From contig CM060188.1 in assembly GCA_030549335.1 (NCBI GenBank), positions 71,640,696-71,704,695 on the forward strand: a stretch of DNA of 64,000 nucleotides, in the 5' to 3' direction. This document shows, piece by piece, positions 1 to 11,530 of the stretch. Made by a program: the position numbers and the translations under genes. Under the pieces are notes generated by a model. It saw nothing but the letters and a program-made list of their open reading frames with translations, was not told where the DNA came from and ran no database searches. Each line of letters opens with the position of its first letter. Position 1 is the stretch's first letter. This stretch comes from Pontederia crassipes. Taxonomy: Eukaryota; Streptophyta; Magnoliopsida; Commelinales; Pontederiaceae.

Positions 1-1252
1 ACTCCGGCGATCCCCCTCACGCTCACGCTTAGTGGAACTTGCTCCCGGTCCGATGACCCCCTTCAACAGACACCCTCACACCTTTGATGATGTGCTCCCT
101 CTCCGGCTTACTCCTTAGAAGGCGCTTCGACGAATCCATCTAAGGTACAACCATGACTTTTCACATTCTGCTTTCGGGCTCCCCCCTCTCAACCTCGTCG
201 ATGGCGTTTTGGCGACATCGGGCCACAGGATGTTCGATCCCGCTTCCTTTCCACGCCGAATCCGGCTTGCTTGGGCTGTTGCCGTCGTAAGAAGTCCGAT
301 CCAGCTTTCTACGGCCGTTGCTAGGTGCTGCTACCCCGATCGGGCTTCTTGCAGGCGTGGCTGGTCGATGCGAGCCTGATCGAGCTTTTTGCAAGCGTCA
401 TCGCCCGCTAGGAGCTCGGTCGACTTGCTGCGATCGTCGCGGCCGCAGCAAGTCCGATCAGCCTTGATGCGGGCGCAGTGAAGTCCGACAGGCGCTCACC
501 GCTCTGAAGCGCCCATTCTGGGCACTGACGGTCGTGAACGGCCTGCTTGGGCCGTTGACGATCCAAAATGGCCAAATCAGGCGGTTCATGGCCTTCACGA
601 TTGTGAACGGGCGTTTGGATGTTCATGTCCATGATGACCATGAATTGCTGGTTCACGACCGTTGACGCCCGGATCCATTATTTCACGGCCAGATCCCCGA
701 CAGATCATGGCTGAATCCAGTAGTTAACAGCCAGATCCGGGCGTGAACAACCGGATCAAGTGGTTAATGCCCGGATCCAGCAGTGCACGATCATATCTGG
801 CCGTTCACCATGGGATCCGATTATTGACAGCGGGATCCTGTTAGATGTCGCCGGATCTGGAAGAGCGTCAAATTAGTAACAATTATAGCCTATATGTTAC
901 CTCGGTGATTACTTATTCATATTATGTTTCTTGGTTCCACTTTTAGTAAATTTATACTAGTACATATTTTCTCACTTGTATTGGTACTTGATGTTAATAT
1001 AATTTGTCATTACTTGGTAAATTACTTGTTATTATTAATTTAATGTAAGCTCATCGTTAGAGCAATACGGCTCTTATTAATTTAATAATTTCATGTTAAG
1101 GTTGACCGCTTTTGTATTTCACTTAGTAATACGGAGAAATTATGTTTCCTTCGAAGCATCATCGATGGATGTACAATAGAACAAATCCTGATTGTGTAGG
1201 GTTGACACAAGAATTCATAGATGGGGTTCAATACTACACAATAATGACATAA
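1..1252 (+). mobile_element. CACTA (En/Spm) element, 5' part, cut by window start
   Basis: This stretch is closely similar, base for base over long runs, to 12636-13925, which is the 5' region of the large CACTA element starting at 12181. Its terminal CACTA end would therefore lie about 450 bp before the window. It has a GC-rich block at about 240-860 full of short palindromic words built on GTTCAC/GTGAAC and GGATCCGG, then an AT-rich spacer, then the start of the transposase-associated exon at 1142. Similarity stops abruptly at about 1252, where AT-rich DNA unlike the other copy begins, so this copy is a 3'-truncated relic or has lost its centre. What is seen is the repeat and the exon; membership of the CACTA superfamily is inferred from the sister copy. 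Confidence 0.75.
1142..1252 (+). pseudogene. CACTA transposase-associated exon, truncated
   Basis: Begins ATG at 1142 and reads through the start of the Transpos_assoc domain (WMYNR, then GLTQEFIDGV), the N-terminal zinc-finger-like module of plant CACTA TNP2 proteins. The frame ends at a TAA at about 1251, where similarity to the sister exon at 13814 stops. Unlike the sister, this copy has no stop codon before WMYNR, so it keeps the better N-terminus although it is shorter. Only about 36 residues remain; it cannot encode a transposase. Confidence 0.7.
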
Positions 1253-4200
1253 AATAAACTTTTTAATATAAAATAATATGTTTATTCACAATATTATGTT
1301 TATGTAGAAGCTAATTAAACATTGACTATTAATATTTTAGTCATATTTTCAAATCTAATACATATTTTATATAATCTGAAATACAATATGATATATTCTT
1401 AAAAACAGTAGTATAAGAATTGATCTTGATGAATCCTATGATATAATCCTTAGTATATCTATTTAATTTTGATGAAAGACAATATATGATTATATTCATA
1501 TCATACATTAAATTATCAAAATATATTAAAAATTCATTAAAGTGAGAATAATATGTAAATAGTTAAATCCAATTTTGTCAAGGTACTTTATGTTTACTTT
1601 TAATTTTTTTTATTATAAGAATAAATACAATATATAATGATAAAATAGTTAAATCAAAGTTTCTCAAAATCCTTTATGTATACTTTTAAATTTTTTTTTC
1701 AAATAAATAAATTTCTACCAATATTTTAAAATCATAAGATCCTACCAATTTTAAGATCTAGTATAGGTCATACATTTAAGATTCTCTGGGTAGGATTAGG
1801 AACGTTTTCTCTCTGAAGGATTGTAAGAGCACAAGATCATACTACCCGGATCGGGATCTTGACAACCATGCCTACATCGATTCTATATTTGAAGTATAAT
1901 ATGGAATAATTGTTAATAGAATTGCATTGTTAGATCACATAGAAAAGAGGGACAAGAGTTGCACTAGAAACATGAATTTTAGACGACAACAAAGCTCGGC
2001 TTAGGTTCTACACTGCTTGGCTCGAGTTCCTTTGAATAAGGGTGTGAATGAGGCCAAGTTTGATTAACTCAGCTTGGGTTTTGTGGAGCGTGGCCTAGGT
2101 TCTGGTAGGGTTGTTCATATCAAATAGGTAAAATTGGACCGAGCTCTGATGATCATATCAAATTGAGCCTAGATACAGATAAATTGATTATAAATAATTG
2201 AAATTGATAAGTTATCAACAATTGATGATATGGATAGTTGTTATAATTGATGAGTTGCTTATTATTTATTGTTAATTAGTAATTGTTTAGAACAATCATA
2301 AAAGATTTATAAATAATTGTTCAATAGATTCTTTATAGTATTGATATTGATACATAATTCATATCGTTATTGTTGCGGGTGACTCTATATACTGAGTTAT
2401 CTTATGGAGTTTTTCTCTTGTACTTGGATTTGTATAAAATGAGATGATGATGGTGACACGGTTGATATGCATATTAGATATGGACATTGATAGAAGCTCA
2501 TCTTGTATAAATATAGGCCCATAACCCACATGTCTTTAGAATATTGTATAGATTGCTTTCTCTAATATGATTTTTATTGTGTTGTAGTCTTCTGCTAATG
2601 TAAGCTAGTATGCTAATTAGTCAAATTAAAAAAAATGTTGTCATAGAATTGACTAGCGTTGCTGAGACAACCTTCTGTGCAGACGAATCTCGGAGATGAC
2701 ATAGGGAGGAAGAGTTATTGTTAAATTAGAACTGTCGCATGAGATGACATTATAGACTACAAGACATGAGATTACTTGGAGATCAAGTTTTAGTTATTTT
2801 AGAAATTGAGTCTTAGTTATTTTAGGTATTTAATTGTTATTAGTGTTAATTTCTATCGAGACTCATAATTATGATAAGATTTTTATTGCTGAATCTTAGA
2901 AAAGGGGACGACTGAGTTGTCTATTGTATTATTATTCAAACTTTCAAAATTTGGTTGGCTTTTCTTCCGCAGTGTTTTCCAAGTTGCTATTCAAATTCAA
3001 AAAATCATCTGATAGTGTATTCCATTGACATTCTTGTGTCACATTTATTTTATGTGCATGCTAGTTTTGATATGCTAGTCATATCAAGTTGCTACAGTGA
3101 CCCACAAAAATTCAATCATTCTGATTGCGATCCACCCTCATCTCAAATCCTAATTATAACACCCAAAGTCTTTTTTTTAATTTAATAAAAAATATGAATT
3201 AAATAAAAATTTATTATTTAATTAAATATGAAATTATACTAGAAAATAAAGATAACTAGAGTTAAGGAAGAAGAGAAGAAGCTAAGTATAGATAGGAGTT
3301 TGAATAGAAGAAATGAAAAGAAAAAAGGAAAGAAGCTAAAGTATTTAAATAGAATGATGAACTAAAATAAAATATAATATTCAGAATTAGATTCAGAAAT
3401 GGTTAAACATTTAACTAATCTTGGATTATAATTTATTCCACCCATAGCCAAACTCTTTTATATGTAAATAGACCACTTCAACCAACAATTTTCCATTCAC
3501 CCAGAAAACTAAATTTATGTTCACTTTGACTCATTGTTTCTCCCACTTCCGTGTGCGTGTATGACTATTCTGGCAACCATATTCTCTTGGTTTTACTTTC
3601 TTTCAAAGGATACTGGACACTTCGCCGAAAGACTTTAACGTCACATCGAAAAATGCACAAAAAGTTAAGAATATGAATCGATACTCATATGTTTTTTTAC
3701 GATCTAAGAATAATTTTCTTTTGATTTCATGTTGAAAGCATACATGGATTAATAGAAAAAAATAAGATAAAGTCTTGATAATTCAACATCGAAATTTCTT
3801 TGTCTAGGAACCTGATCCGATCTAGAAGAATTTGGCCTGGGTTCTTTAATAGTTAGAAAACACGATGCAATGATGGTACGAACCCATCTCATGTAGATGC
3901 CTGACCCTGGCCCCTTCCCATTAAAGTTGTGTGTTGAGTTTCAGTCGAACAAGCCGGTCGAGTTTCAATCACACTCAATCCAGATTTCCAAAGAAGTTAG
4001 GTTGAAGTTCGATTTACAGAACCTAACCCATAATGATTGATAACCGACATGACTTGGCGGAAAACTTGGCTCAAGTTTAGTCTAGCCCAACCTAGATTTT
4101 TCAAGATTGTTTTTCTATTGATTTGATATATTGTTAAATGATAGTTTTGCCACTACATTGATGCATGATGAACTGCATTAAAAAAGATACTTAATTAAGT

Positions 4201-4573
4201 AAAGAAGATCAGATTTAAAAAAGGTGGGAAATCATGTTTACTGATTGCATAGAGACGCTTTTAAATTCTAGTATAAAATTCTAGCCAGAGGATTAAGTAA
4301 AACACTCTTAACCATAGGGGATTGAAACTAAAGCACCATATGATGAAACAGTGAGAGCCACCTTCAGAATTCGTAGGAACCACCTCTAGAATCCAATACT
4401 AGTCAAAGAAATGCAAGAAAGTATCATGACTACTTTTAAAGGAAAAGTAAAGAAGAATGAATATGAATAAGTATATGAACATGACAAGTGCAAAAAACAT
4501 GAATATGAAAATAAAATGTGGACATGGTTATGGATAAGAATATGAATATGAACATGAATAAGAAGCATGAATC
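1253..4573. other. AT-rich intergenic DNA, no gene seen
   Basis: No convincing coding region. A promoter-like stretch with TATAAATATAGGCCC near 2514 looks like the U3/R part of an old LTR, but no partner or primer-binding site was found. The part from about 3370 to 3670 is a diverged repeat of 10488-10731 and is listed separately. Short ORFs here have no protein-like composition. Confidence 0.6.
3370..3670 (+). repeat. Degenerate repeat, probable old LTR, copy 1
   Basis: Aligns with 10488-10731. Both share a block around CACCCATAG, a TATA-like stretch followed by AATAGACC about 20-40 bases later, and the exact word TTCGCCGAAAGACT downstream. Order and spacing are kept, which fits two copies of one LTR (U3 promoter plus R/U5). 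The TATA box here is decayed compared with CCCTATAAATAGACC in the other copy. No primer-binding site directly follows either copy, so pairing as one element is only a suggestion. Confidence 0.45.
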
Positions 4574-5103
4574 TAGGGGTGTTCACTCGTGGGGTTGGAC
4601 CCGACTCGTGAACAAATCCAACCCGATTCGGGTCGGGTCGGGTTGGGTCAAGGGGCTGGGGGACTGAATCCGACCCGACCCGACCCATTTTGGTTCGGGT
4701 CTGGTTGGGTCGGGTTACCCACCCAATTTTCTTTTTTTAAAATTTTTTCCTTACTATTTTTATATTTTTATTTAATATAAAAATATTATTTAATATTATT
4801 TTAAAGCATAAAATAAGTTTTCTAACTATTTAATATTATTTTTACACTTTAAATATGTTATTTTAATTTTTTAATAAAATTTAAATCAAATATAAGATTA
4901 AATTCGAATAAAAAAGGAAAAAAAATAAAAAGGTCGGTTTGATCGGGTCGGGTCGACTCAGGTTGGAAAAATTCAACCCATACCTGACCCAACCCATGGC
5001 CGGGTCGAGTTCGGATCGTGTCAGGTCCGACCCGACCCAAACCGTTTCAGGTCGGGTCGGATCATCGGGTTCACGGGTCAACCCGACCCAATGAACACCC
5101 CTA
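4574..5103. mobile_element. hAT-type MITE, 530 bp
   Basis: The ends are TAGGGGTGTTCA on the left and TGAACACCCCTA on the right, perfect 12-bp inverted repeats of the form usual for plant hAT elements. It is flanked by a perfect 8-bp target-site duplication, CATGAATC, at 4566-4573 and 5104-5111; 8 bp is the hAT signature. Both ends carry clusters of GGGTCGGGTCGG and its complement around an AT-rich centre (about 4730-4940). There is no transposase, so it would depend on an enzyme supplied elsewhere. The perfect duplication suggests a fairly recent insertion. Confidence 0.93.
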
Positions 5104-5111
5104 CATGAATC

Positions 5112-7406
5112 CGAACATGAACATGATATAAACAAAAATAGGAAAAGTCATGAAAGAGAATGCTTATTGAATATGATTATGTTATGATTAAGATTGGTTA
5201 ATTGCTATTATGAATTTATATCCTTTTGTATTATTTCACGTACTGAGTAGTTATCATTTATGCAAATTTTATTTTTCTGTGTCTGAATCCCATAGGTAAT
5301 TGAATTGATAAGGATGGAGGCGTGGGCAAAATAATTTTCATGTTGATGCAATAATGCACATGAATACTGAGTCATTAGCAGTTTTATTGCTAAGCGACGT
5401 AAATTTGTTAGCCTTTGGAGGACTAATAAGAAAAAGAAAAGATCGAAAGTAGTTCACTTTCACACTATTAAGAATAGTTACATGTTACTTAGCTTCCGCA
5501 TTCCATATAAATAAAGCCAAAGAAGAAGGAATTGTAGGTAACACAACCCAAAATAAGCCCAATTGTCATGTGACAGGAGGGTGAAATTTTGGGACATTAA
5601 ACCGAATCATGTGGAACCATCACGAACAACTGCCATGTCATCCAAGTAAATAAAGTGAAAATTTTAGAATGACTAATTTTATCTTACTAAAAAAGAATTG
5701 TTTCATTATAGATAGTTCTTGTATACGGAGAATAGACTAGCCAAATGGACTTAACTCAATGGGTAATCCCAACAACCAACAACAAAAGGTGCCCCAATAT
5801 AACATGGGCATAATTACTCAATTGGGTATTGTCAACAATAGGCCCGTGCAAGGCAATCAAGCAAGGGGCTCCATAACAACAACAAGATTTTGCCGAACAA
5901 GAATTGACGTCAAAAACTGTAATGTCCAAAAATTTACCTATGTGCAAATTGTTTTAATTTATGATTAATAAAGTTATTTATTTTGTTTCATCTAAATTTA
6001 CTCGGACATAATAATTGAATTCAAATTCATCAATAATGATGATATCCTAAGTATTCTTAATTAAATTAATCGAGTGAAAGCTAGTTAACATGGTCTTAAT
6101 TTAATTTAATTAAAATATTATAGCATGTCCTAGTAAATTAAATTGATTGAGTTCTCTATAAATTAATTATTGTGTTTAATTTAATTATATTGTGAAGGAA
6201 ATTTCTAAAGTTAATGAATTGATTGTAACATGAGTTACTTAAATATATAACCAAGACTTTTATCCTTATCTCAAATAATTAGCCCTCATTTAGTTTGACC
6301 AAGTTACTGGTGACATGTTTTTAAACCAATCACCTAGATCATATATACCCCAGCCCAAAACCAACTAACCCTTTGTTCTTATCTTTTTACTTGATGGTCG
6401 ACTATTCTCCACAGATGACAAGAAAGTTTATCCTAAACTGAGATTGACCGACTTTCCTGCTGTTCATCGTGATCAAGTAGACGTCTTAACTTGAAAAAAG
6501 GTAGAAAAATAACAAAAGAGAATGATTTAAATTGGAGGAAACATTAAGCGATGAATCATATATGTGAGGTTTAATTTCCTTTATCAATCTTACCTTGCAA
6601 GTTTTGATAGAAGGTTATCATCATCGTATTGATTGAATTGATAAGGGAAATTGGAACAATCGATTAGAAGCATGAAACAAACAAAAGAAGTTTATCTTTC
6701 AGTCTTTTAACTCTAAAAGCTGAATGTTTAGTTAGATAATAAAATATCTTATTGTGATTGAAAAATTTTGAAAATTCAAACACATGATCCCTTAGAAGTG
6801 TAGTTTTCATACAAGAAATTGGTGTAAATTCTTATGCATTTCAAAAGTTGTGTGCAAATTGATGAGCATAGGTTTGGCTGTCCTAACAGAATTAGTATGG
6901 TGGATTAGGAATTATGGTATTGATTATGTTCTTACCATTAAAATATGAAATTTATGAGATTTATACCTAACTTAACTAAGGTTTTAATCCAATTGGAATC
7001 ACTTCAAAGTAAGTTGAATGGTAATAGATATAAATGTTACAATTGTTACATATATGCTTATTAGATTCTGAAGTAGAATCTAAATATGTTTCACCATGGG
7101 ATTTTTCAACACTTACATAAACTAGTATAAATTATGAAATTAGGTATGTCTACTAAGTTCCATGTTTACTTTCACTGAGATTTGAAATCAGGTCAATTAG
7201 ATATATGTAATCATATGTGGGGTGCTATCAATCTATCTTATGAATTTGTTACTCAATTTTGTAAATTATATATGAAATCAAATAGGTTATAGAATTATTT
7301 TATAATTTGGGGTTAGTTTTCATGTAGCATTCAGACCGAATGATTTCGAAATTACGTCGATACTTCCACATATTACGTGTAACATATGAGACATCTCTCT
7401 TGTTCC
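5112..7406. other. AT-rich intergenic DNA
   Basis: No gene seen. Around 5758-5930 there is a short plus-strand frame rich in N and Q, with NNRPVQGNQARG, resembling the low-complexity linker of Gypsy gag-pol polyproteins. It is too short to be sure. The rest is AT-rich without recognisable repeats or coding potential. Confidence 0.4.
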
Positions 7407-7445
7407 CGGGGGCCCACACAAGCGGTGGAGTATGTGGTTTAATTC
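7407..7445 (+). other. Plastid 16S rRNA fragment (NUPT)
   Basis: About 39 bases match the highly conserved 16S rRNA segment GCACAAGCGGTGGAG...TGTGGTTTAATTC, with few substitutions, in the plastid rather than the plant mitochondrial form as far as I recall these genes. Flanking bases do not continue as 16S rRNA. With the 23S piece 190 bp downstream on the same strand it is best read as nuclear-integrated plastid DNA, not a gene. Confidence 0.7.
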
Positions 7446-7630
7446 TGCTCCAATAACGAATCATTGGCTTAATTGAATAACTAAAGAAAATAGATAGACC
7501 TTTTGCAAAATCGGGTGAATATTGTATGCACATCAGGTGATATAAATCCTGATTCGACATTAGAAGTATACTGATTGGCCTCTATGGTAGAATGAGTCGG
7601 AGAGGCTGAGAGGCAGTGGTTTAACCTGTG

Positions 7631-7777
7631 GCGGCACCCTAGACGGCGAAAGTCCAGTAGCCGAAAGCATCTCTAGCTTACGCTCTGACCTGAGTAGCAT
7701 GGGGTACGTGGAATCCTGTGTGAATCGACAAAGACCACCTTTCGAGGCTAAATACTCCTGGGCGATCGATAGCGAAG
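7631..7777 (+). other. Plastid 23S rRNA fragment (NUPT)
   Basis: About 147 bases closely match the 5' domain of plastid 23S rRNA, including GGCGAAAGTCCAGTAGCCG, TAGCTTACGCTCTGACC, the word CACGTGGAATCC (here with one change) and AGGCTAAATACTCCTGGG. The match ends abruptly at GATAGCGAAG. Scattered C-to-T and G-to-A type differences fit an old nuclear copy of plastid DNA. It is only a small part of the 2.8-kb gene and cannot be functional. Confidence 0.9.
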
Positions 7778-9406
7778 TTTTCACTCACATTTTTTTCCCC
7801 CAAGAACGTTCTCTAGAAAATTGTGCCCTTTCAATCATTTCTTCACATGTACCACACAATAGCATTTGGGACAAGGATATACCCTAAGAAAGCCTTCCCG
7901 ATTCATTAATTTAAAATTTGAATCACTCAAATATCATATGAATAGGAAAAGTTATAAATGATTTATCGAAACCTCCCTAGTTTGTCAGAAGAAAATTTAG
8001 GACAGATCATAATAGTACTTGTGAAATTTATCGTGCTCTATTTAGAAATTTATAAATTTTGAGAATTTTATGAGTGAAACCTCACGAAGTATAATATTAG
8101 AGAAAATTGAAAACACTAGAATAGGAGTTGTGCACTAATTGATATAAATAATAAAAGTAAGATTATTCAATTTGTAAGAACACATAAACAACATGAAACT
8201 TAAGTTGAATAATGTGTTCACCTCTTTTGAATTCAGTGTGACACTGATTGTGATATGTATTGAATACGTCTTTGGAGAATTTTATCTGAAAAATATATTT
8301 GAAATGATTGATCAATTTATTGTACATTTGAAAAGCCTATTTGATGTGATATGAATGAATTTCGAGATGTGCATTCATCTTCCATTTGAAATAGTATATG
8401 AGATGATTCATCTTCTGATATTCGAGATAGAATTATTATATGATGAATAATGCATCTGCATTGGTCTGTATCATGCATATGGTGGTTGGAGCTAAGTGTC
8501 ATGCAAAGCTAAGTGTTACATCGTGAGAAATCATAGTTGAAGTCACCTCTAGAATTCAATGCATCATTTTATTTCTAAAAAATGAGATGAGATAAGATGG
8601 AGCTAAGTACCGTACGGAGATAAGTGCTACATCATGAGAAATCATAGTGGGAGCCACCTTTAGAATCCATATGGGACACTTTTGGAAGTCATCTATCGAC
8701 TGGTCAGTTGGTGATCCGTGCATTCATATGAGAGTGTTGCATTTGCATATATATGTTTGTCATGATTGAAATGATATTAATTGCAAATTGAGTATGATGC
8801 TTTTGATTAGAGTGTTGTATATGTAATTATCAAATATATGAAAATACTGATTTTGATATTATGATTATTGCATGTATTTTTATGTCTCTCCGAATTAATT
8901 AGATGGTAACACATAATTTATGAGTTATAAGTTACTGAGCTATTTTAGCTCACTTTGTTATTTTTAATATTTTTTCAAATTGATGTAGCTCTTTTGGGAT
9001 CGTGCAAGGTGATACCGTTTGAAGGGTTCTATAACATCCTTCATGGTAAGATGAGAAAATTTGTGTCTCTCGTGTCCTTTTATTAGGATGTCAAGAATTT
9101 TGGTTTTGTGTAATACAAATGTATTATTTTGAATCATAAGAAGGCAAAGTTGTTTATTGGAATGTAACACTTAAGGAGGTTGGTTTGCTCTGAACGGTCA
9201 CCATGGTATAGTTGTTCAATAATATTTTTATTTCTTATGTTGTATGAAAAAGAAATTTATAGTCCACTTCTGCAATTTATGATTTGTTTCAATGACATAT
9301 TATTTATTATGTTATATAAAAGATAAAAATTATGGCCCACTTCCGCTACTTTATTTGATCGTCGCGAACTTCTAATTAAACCATGGTTTAAATCGGAGTC
9401 ATCACA
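7778..9406. other. Intergenic DNA, probable old LTR towards its end
   Basis: No gene seen. It contains a diverged direct repeat (8488-8562 and 8599-8673). The end at 9406 (ATCACA) is followed at once by a primer-binding-site-like sequence, so the last several hundred bases are probably the 3' part of a worn Gypsy-type LTR in plus orientation. I could not fix its start. Confidence 0.4.
8488..8673 (+). repeat. Two diverged direct repeats, about 75 bp each
   Basis: Units 8488-8562 and 8599-8673 share GGAGCTAAGT at the start, AGTG(T/C)TACATC in the middle, GAGAAATCATAGT and a final CACCT(C/T)TAGAAT, separated by 36 bp. A weaker relative of the last part lies near 4350-4395. Such repeats are common in Gypsy U3 regions. 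Confidence 0.6.
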
Positions 9407-9407
9407 G

Positions 9408-9428
9408 TTATGGTATGAGAGCAATAGG
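9408..9428 (+). other. Primer-binding site of a worn Gypsy-type element
   Basis: TTATGGTATGAGAGCAATAGG resembles the initiator-Met tRNA primer-binding site TTGGTATCAGAGC followed by the AATAGG often seen in plant Gypsy leaders; one C-to-G change disrupts the core. It directly follows an LTR-like end ACA. The sequence to about 10200 has no clear gag. Confidence 0.5.
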
Positions 9429-10285
9429 TCCTTCCTTTGTCAAAGTTTGCATAACTTTGTCTAGGATGACATTGTTATGCGTAGGCTGAGTTATGAGTGT
9501 TTAGGATGTCATACGTATGTTCAGGATTATAATGTAAGTTTACATAGGTACACAGTTACATGTATATTCTAGAATCAATATGTGGTTATGATATTGTGCC
9601 TTAGATCAAGTTATATAATTTATACATAACTTGTATCTGAAAATTTTGAATGACACCTTAAGACTAAATATGAAAGATTGAGCTACCATCGTGTTATCTT
9701 TATCATCGAAAAAGCAATGCTTTGTGTTCATATATATGGTATACAAATCATACATAATTAGAGTTGGTGACAAATACTTGATTGTTGAAATGATTGTTTT
9801 GTATATGTATGAATTTGATGAGATTTTGGGTATGAATTAATTGTATGGCATGCATGTTTAAATTGACATAGAAAGATAGCTATCTTTTCATTTTCAAATC
9901 AGCCGTCATTTTTATTTTATGGAAGATAGGCAAGTAACCTCATGTTCCCCAATCTATTATAGTTATGCCAATAAGTTGTTTTTGAAGGGATGTCATAGGT
10001 TCTTGGTTTATTTTTGGGTAGAAAAGAAATAATTTATTTTCAAATTGTTCCTATGTTTACGGAGCTCTAAGATCCATTTTATAGAAGTGGCTTGACCTAC
10101 CCTTGATAGAGGAACTCTTCATAGAAATATTAATACTTTTAATACTCTTCATCGTTCACACAAAAGAACTATGTGAGCCTTTGTATGAGGATTCTATTTG
10201 ATCACATTATGAGCTTCAATCATATTCATCGAGAATAAAGATAAGTCCCTAAGGGGGGAAGGGTGCATGAGGCATGCCTTGGGTT

Positions 10286-10330
10286 AGTCCCACATGTATA
10301 AGTCATGGAAGATATGCTGAGTATATATAG
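10286..10330 (+). promoter_or_regulatory. USE-like box plus TATA box in LTR-like DNA
   Basis: AGTCCCACATG at 10286-10296, close to the plant snRNA upstream sequence element RTCCCACATCG, is followed 25 bp later by TATATATA at 10322. Downstream the text GCGGGCTAAGG ... GACAATATC is typical of plant LTRs, so this is most likely an LTR promoter, not an snRNA gene. Confidence 0.4.
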
Positions 10331-10487
10331 GAACATAATCTTGTTTAGGTATGACGTATTTTGAAAAAAATCATGCGGGCTAAGGTCCAAAGCAGACAAT
10401 ATCACACATTGGCAAAGAATATTACAAAAATGACCCAATAAACCACTCACGCAATCTCAATGCTATTATTGTCGACAAAGGCATAAT

Positions 10488-10731
10488 GGTTAAATAAAAT
10501 AAAAGATAAGATTCAAAATTATATTTAGAGATGGCTAAATATTTAGCCAATCCCGAATTATAATTTAACTCACCCATAGTCAAAGTCTTTCCCTATAAAT
10601 AGACCCCTTAAGCGAACAGTTTTCCTTAAGCCATCTACTCTTGATTCTACACTCTTTCAAAAAATTTCAAACACTTCGCCGAAAGACTCTTCGTTACCTC
10701 AAAAAATGCGCTCAAAGTTTGTGGTTCATGT
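10488..10731 (+). repeat. Degenerate repeat, probable old LTR, copy 2
   Basis: Partner of 3370-3670. It has the better-preserved promoter, CCCTATAAATAGACC at 10591, and the shared word TTCGCCGAAAGACT near 10676. The two copies lie 7 kb apart in the same orientation, a distance that would suit one LTR retrotransposon, but later insertions and decay between them prevent proof. Confidence 0.45.
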
Positions 10732-10765
10732 AGCTTTGCCTGAACAAGGTACATGTTAATGTTGG

Positions 10766-10913
10766 TGTAACGACCTGAGGTCTAAGGACTAAGATGGTTT
10801 GATGAATAGTCCCACATGGGCAAAACACAGAGGTGGTCATGGACTTATATGTAGCTACTCCCTTTACCTATCAAGACCCATTTTAAATTCGTACGTGGGC
10901 TGAAGGTGTTACA
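10766..10913 (+). repeat. Short LTR-like unit (148 bp) with TGTAAC...GTTACA ends
   Basis: It begins TGTAACGACC and ends GGTGTTACA, which are inverted ends of the right form for an LTR, and is followed three bases later by a perfect tRNA-iMet primer-binding site. Inside it has AGTCCCACATG (10808-10818) and a TATA-like TTATAT 26 bp further, the same spacing as at 10286. The length suits a TRIM- or SMART-type LTR. No second copy was found downstream, so it may be a remnant. Confidence 0.55.
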
Positions 10914-10916
10914 AAA

Positions 10917-10928
10917 TGGTATCAGAGC
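10917..10928 (+). other. Primer-binding site (tRNA-iMet), perfect
   Basis: TGGTATCAGAGC is the exact complement of the 3' end of plant initiator-Met tRNA and lies just after the LTR-like end at 10913. It marks the start of an internal region on the plus strand, but within 150 bp the sequence runs into an inverted repeat and an opposite-facing LTR end. Confidence 0.75.
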
Positions 10929-10953
10929 TGACCTGACGTGCTCACTTGAGCCA

Positions 10954-11048
10954 GATTGATCAAACTATTTATAATTTTATGATTATTGTTAAATGTTATC
11001 TATGCTGATTAATCATATATTGTTATGCATAATTGTTTATTGATAGTG
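10954..11048 (+). repeat. Inverted repeat, left arm (95 bp)
   Basis: This arm is nearly the reverse complement of 11437-11530, with roughly one difference in ten. The arms are AT-rich and enclose about 390 bp. It sits just downstream of a plus-strand primer-binding site. The structure could fold into a long hairpin in RNA or DNA. Confidence 0.85.
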
Positions 11049-11060
11049 TCTCTTGTTAGG

Positions 11061-11076
11061 CCCTGATACCTTTGTA
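11061..11076 (-). other. Opposite-facing LTR end with primer-binding-site-like sequence
   Basis: Read on the minus strand, GAGTTACA is followed by AAGGTATCAGGGC, a degenerate tRNA-iMet primer-binding site (TGGTATCAGAGC). This implies that an LTR in minus orientation occupies about 11073-11700; its text (TAACTCCCCGAGA, AAGCGGAAGAC) has the look of Gypsy LTRs, but no second copy is present. Confidence 0.5.
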
Positions 11077-11436
11077 ACTCCCCGAGATTTTTTTTTGCTT
11101 GCCCAGAAGGCTATCTCGGCGACATCACTCACTTCTATACCCTAACTTGACCAGTCAACGAATTGGTTTACATAAGCGGAAGACTAATTTACAATATTCT
11201 ATTTCAATATGCGGAAGCTATTTATACAATGTCCAATAACCTGTGAGTTAGGGCCCACGTCTATATAATAATGGACCCTATATCCATGGGCATGTCACTC
11301 GTCAGAGGTGCCACCAACCGTCTCACCATCACCTGTATGGATCCAAATACAGGGGCAAAGCCCAATGAGATAACTCAGTACGTAGGGTCACCCATAACAA
11401 TTATCTATATGAACCATGGTCAATATCAATATCAAT

Positions 11437-11530
11437 ACTATCAATAAACAATTATGCATAACAATATATGATTGATCAACATAGATAACATTTAACAATA
11501 ATCAGTAAATTATAAACAATTTGATCAATC
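11437..11530 (-). repeat. Inverted repeat, right arm
   Basis: Reverse-complement partner of 10954-11048. It includes the complement of the words TTGTTAAATGTTATCTATG and TTATGCATAATTGTTTATTG found in the left arm, with a few substitutions and a small indel. Confidence 0.85.

Noticed and set aside
7631..7777. Functional 23S rRNA gene
   Set aside because: Only about 147 bp of a 2.8-kb gene with abrupt ends and many changes; it is a plastid DNA insertion.
10286..10330. snRNA gene promoter
   Set aside because: No U6 or other snRNA sequence follows; the neighbourhood is LTR-like.
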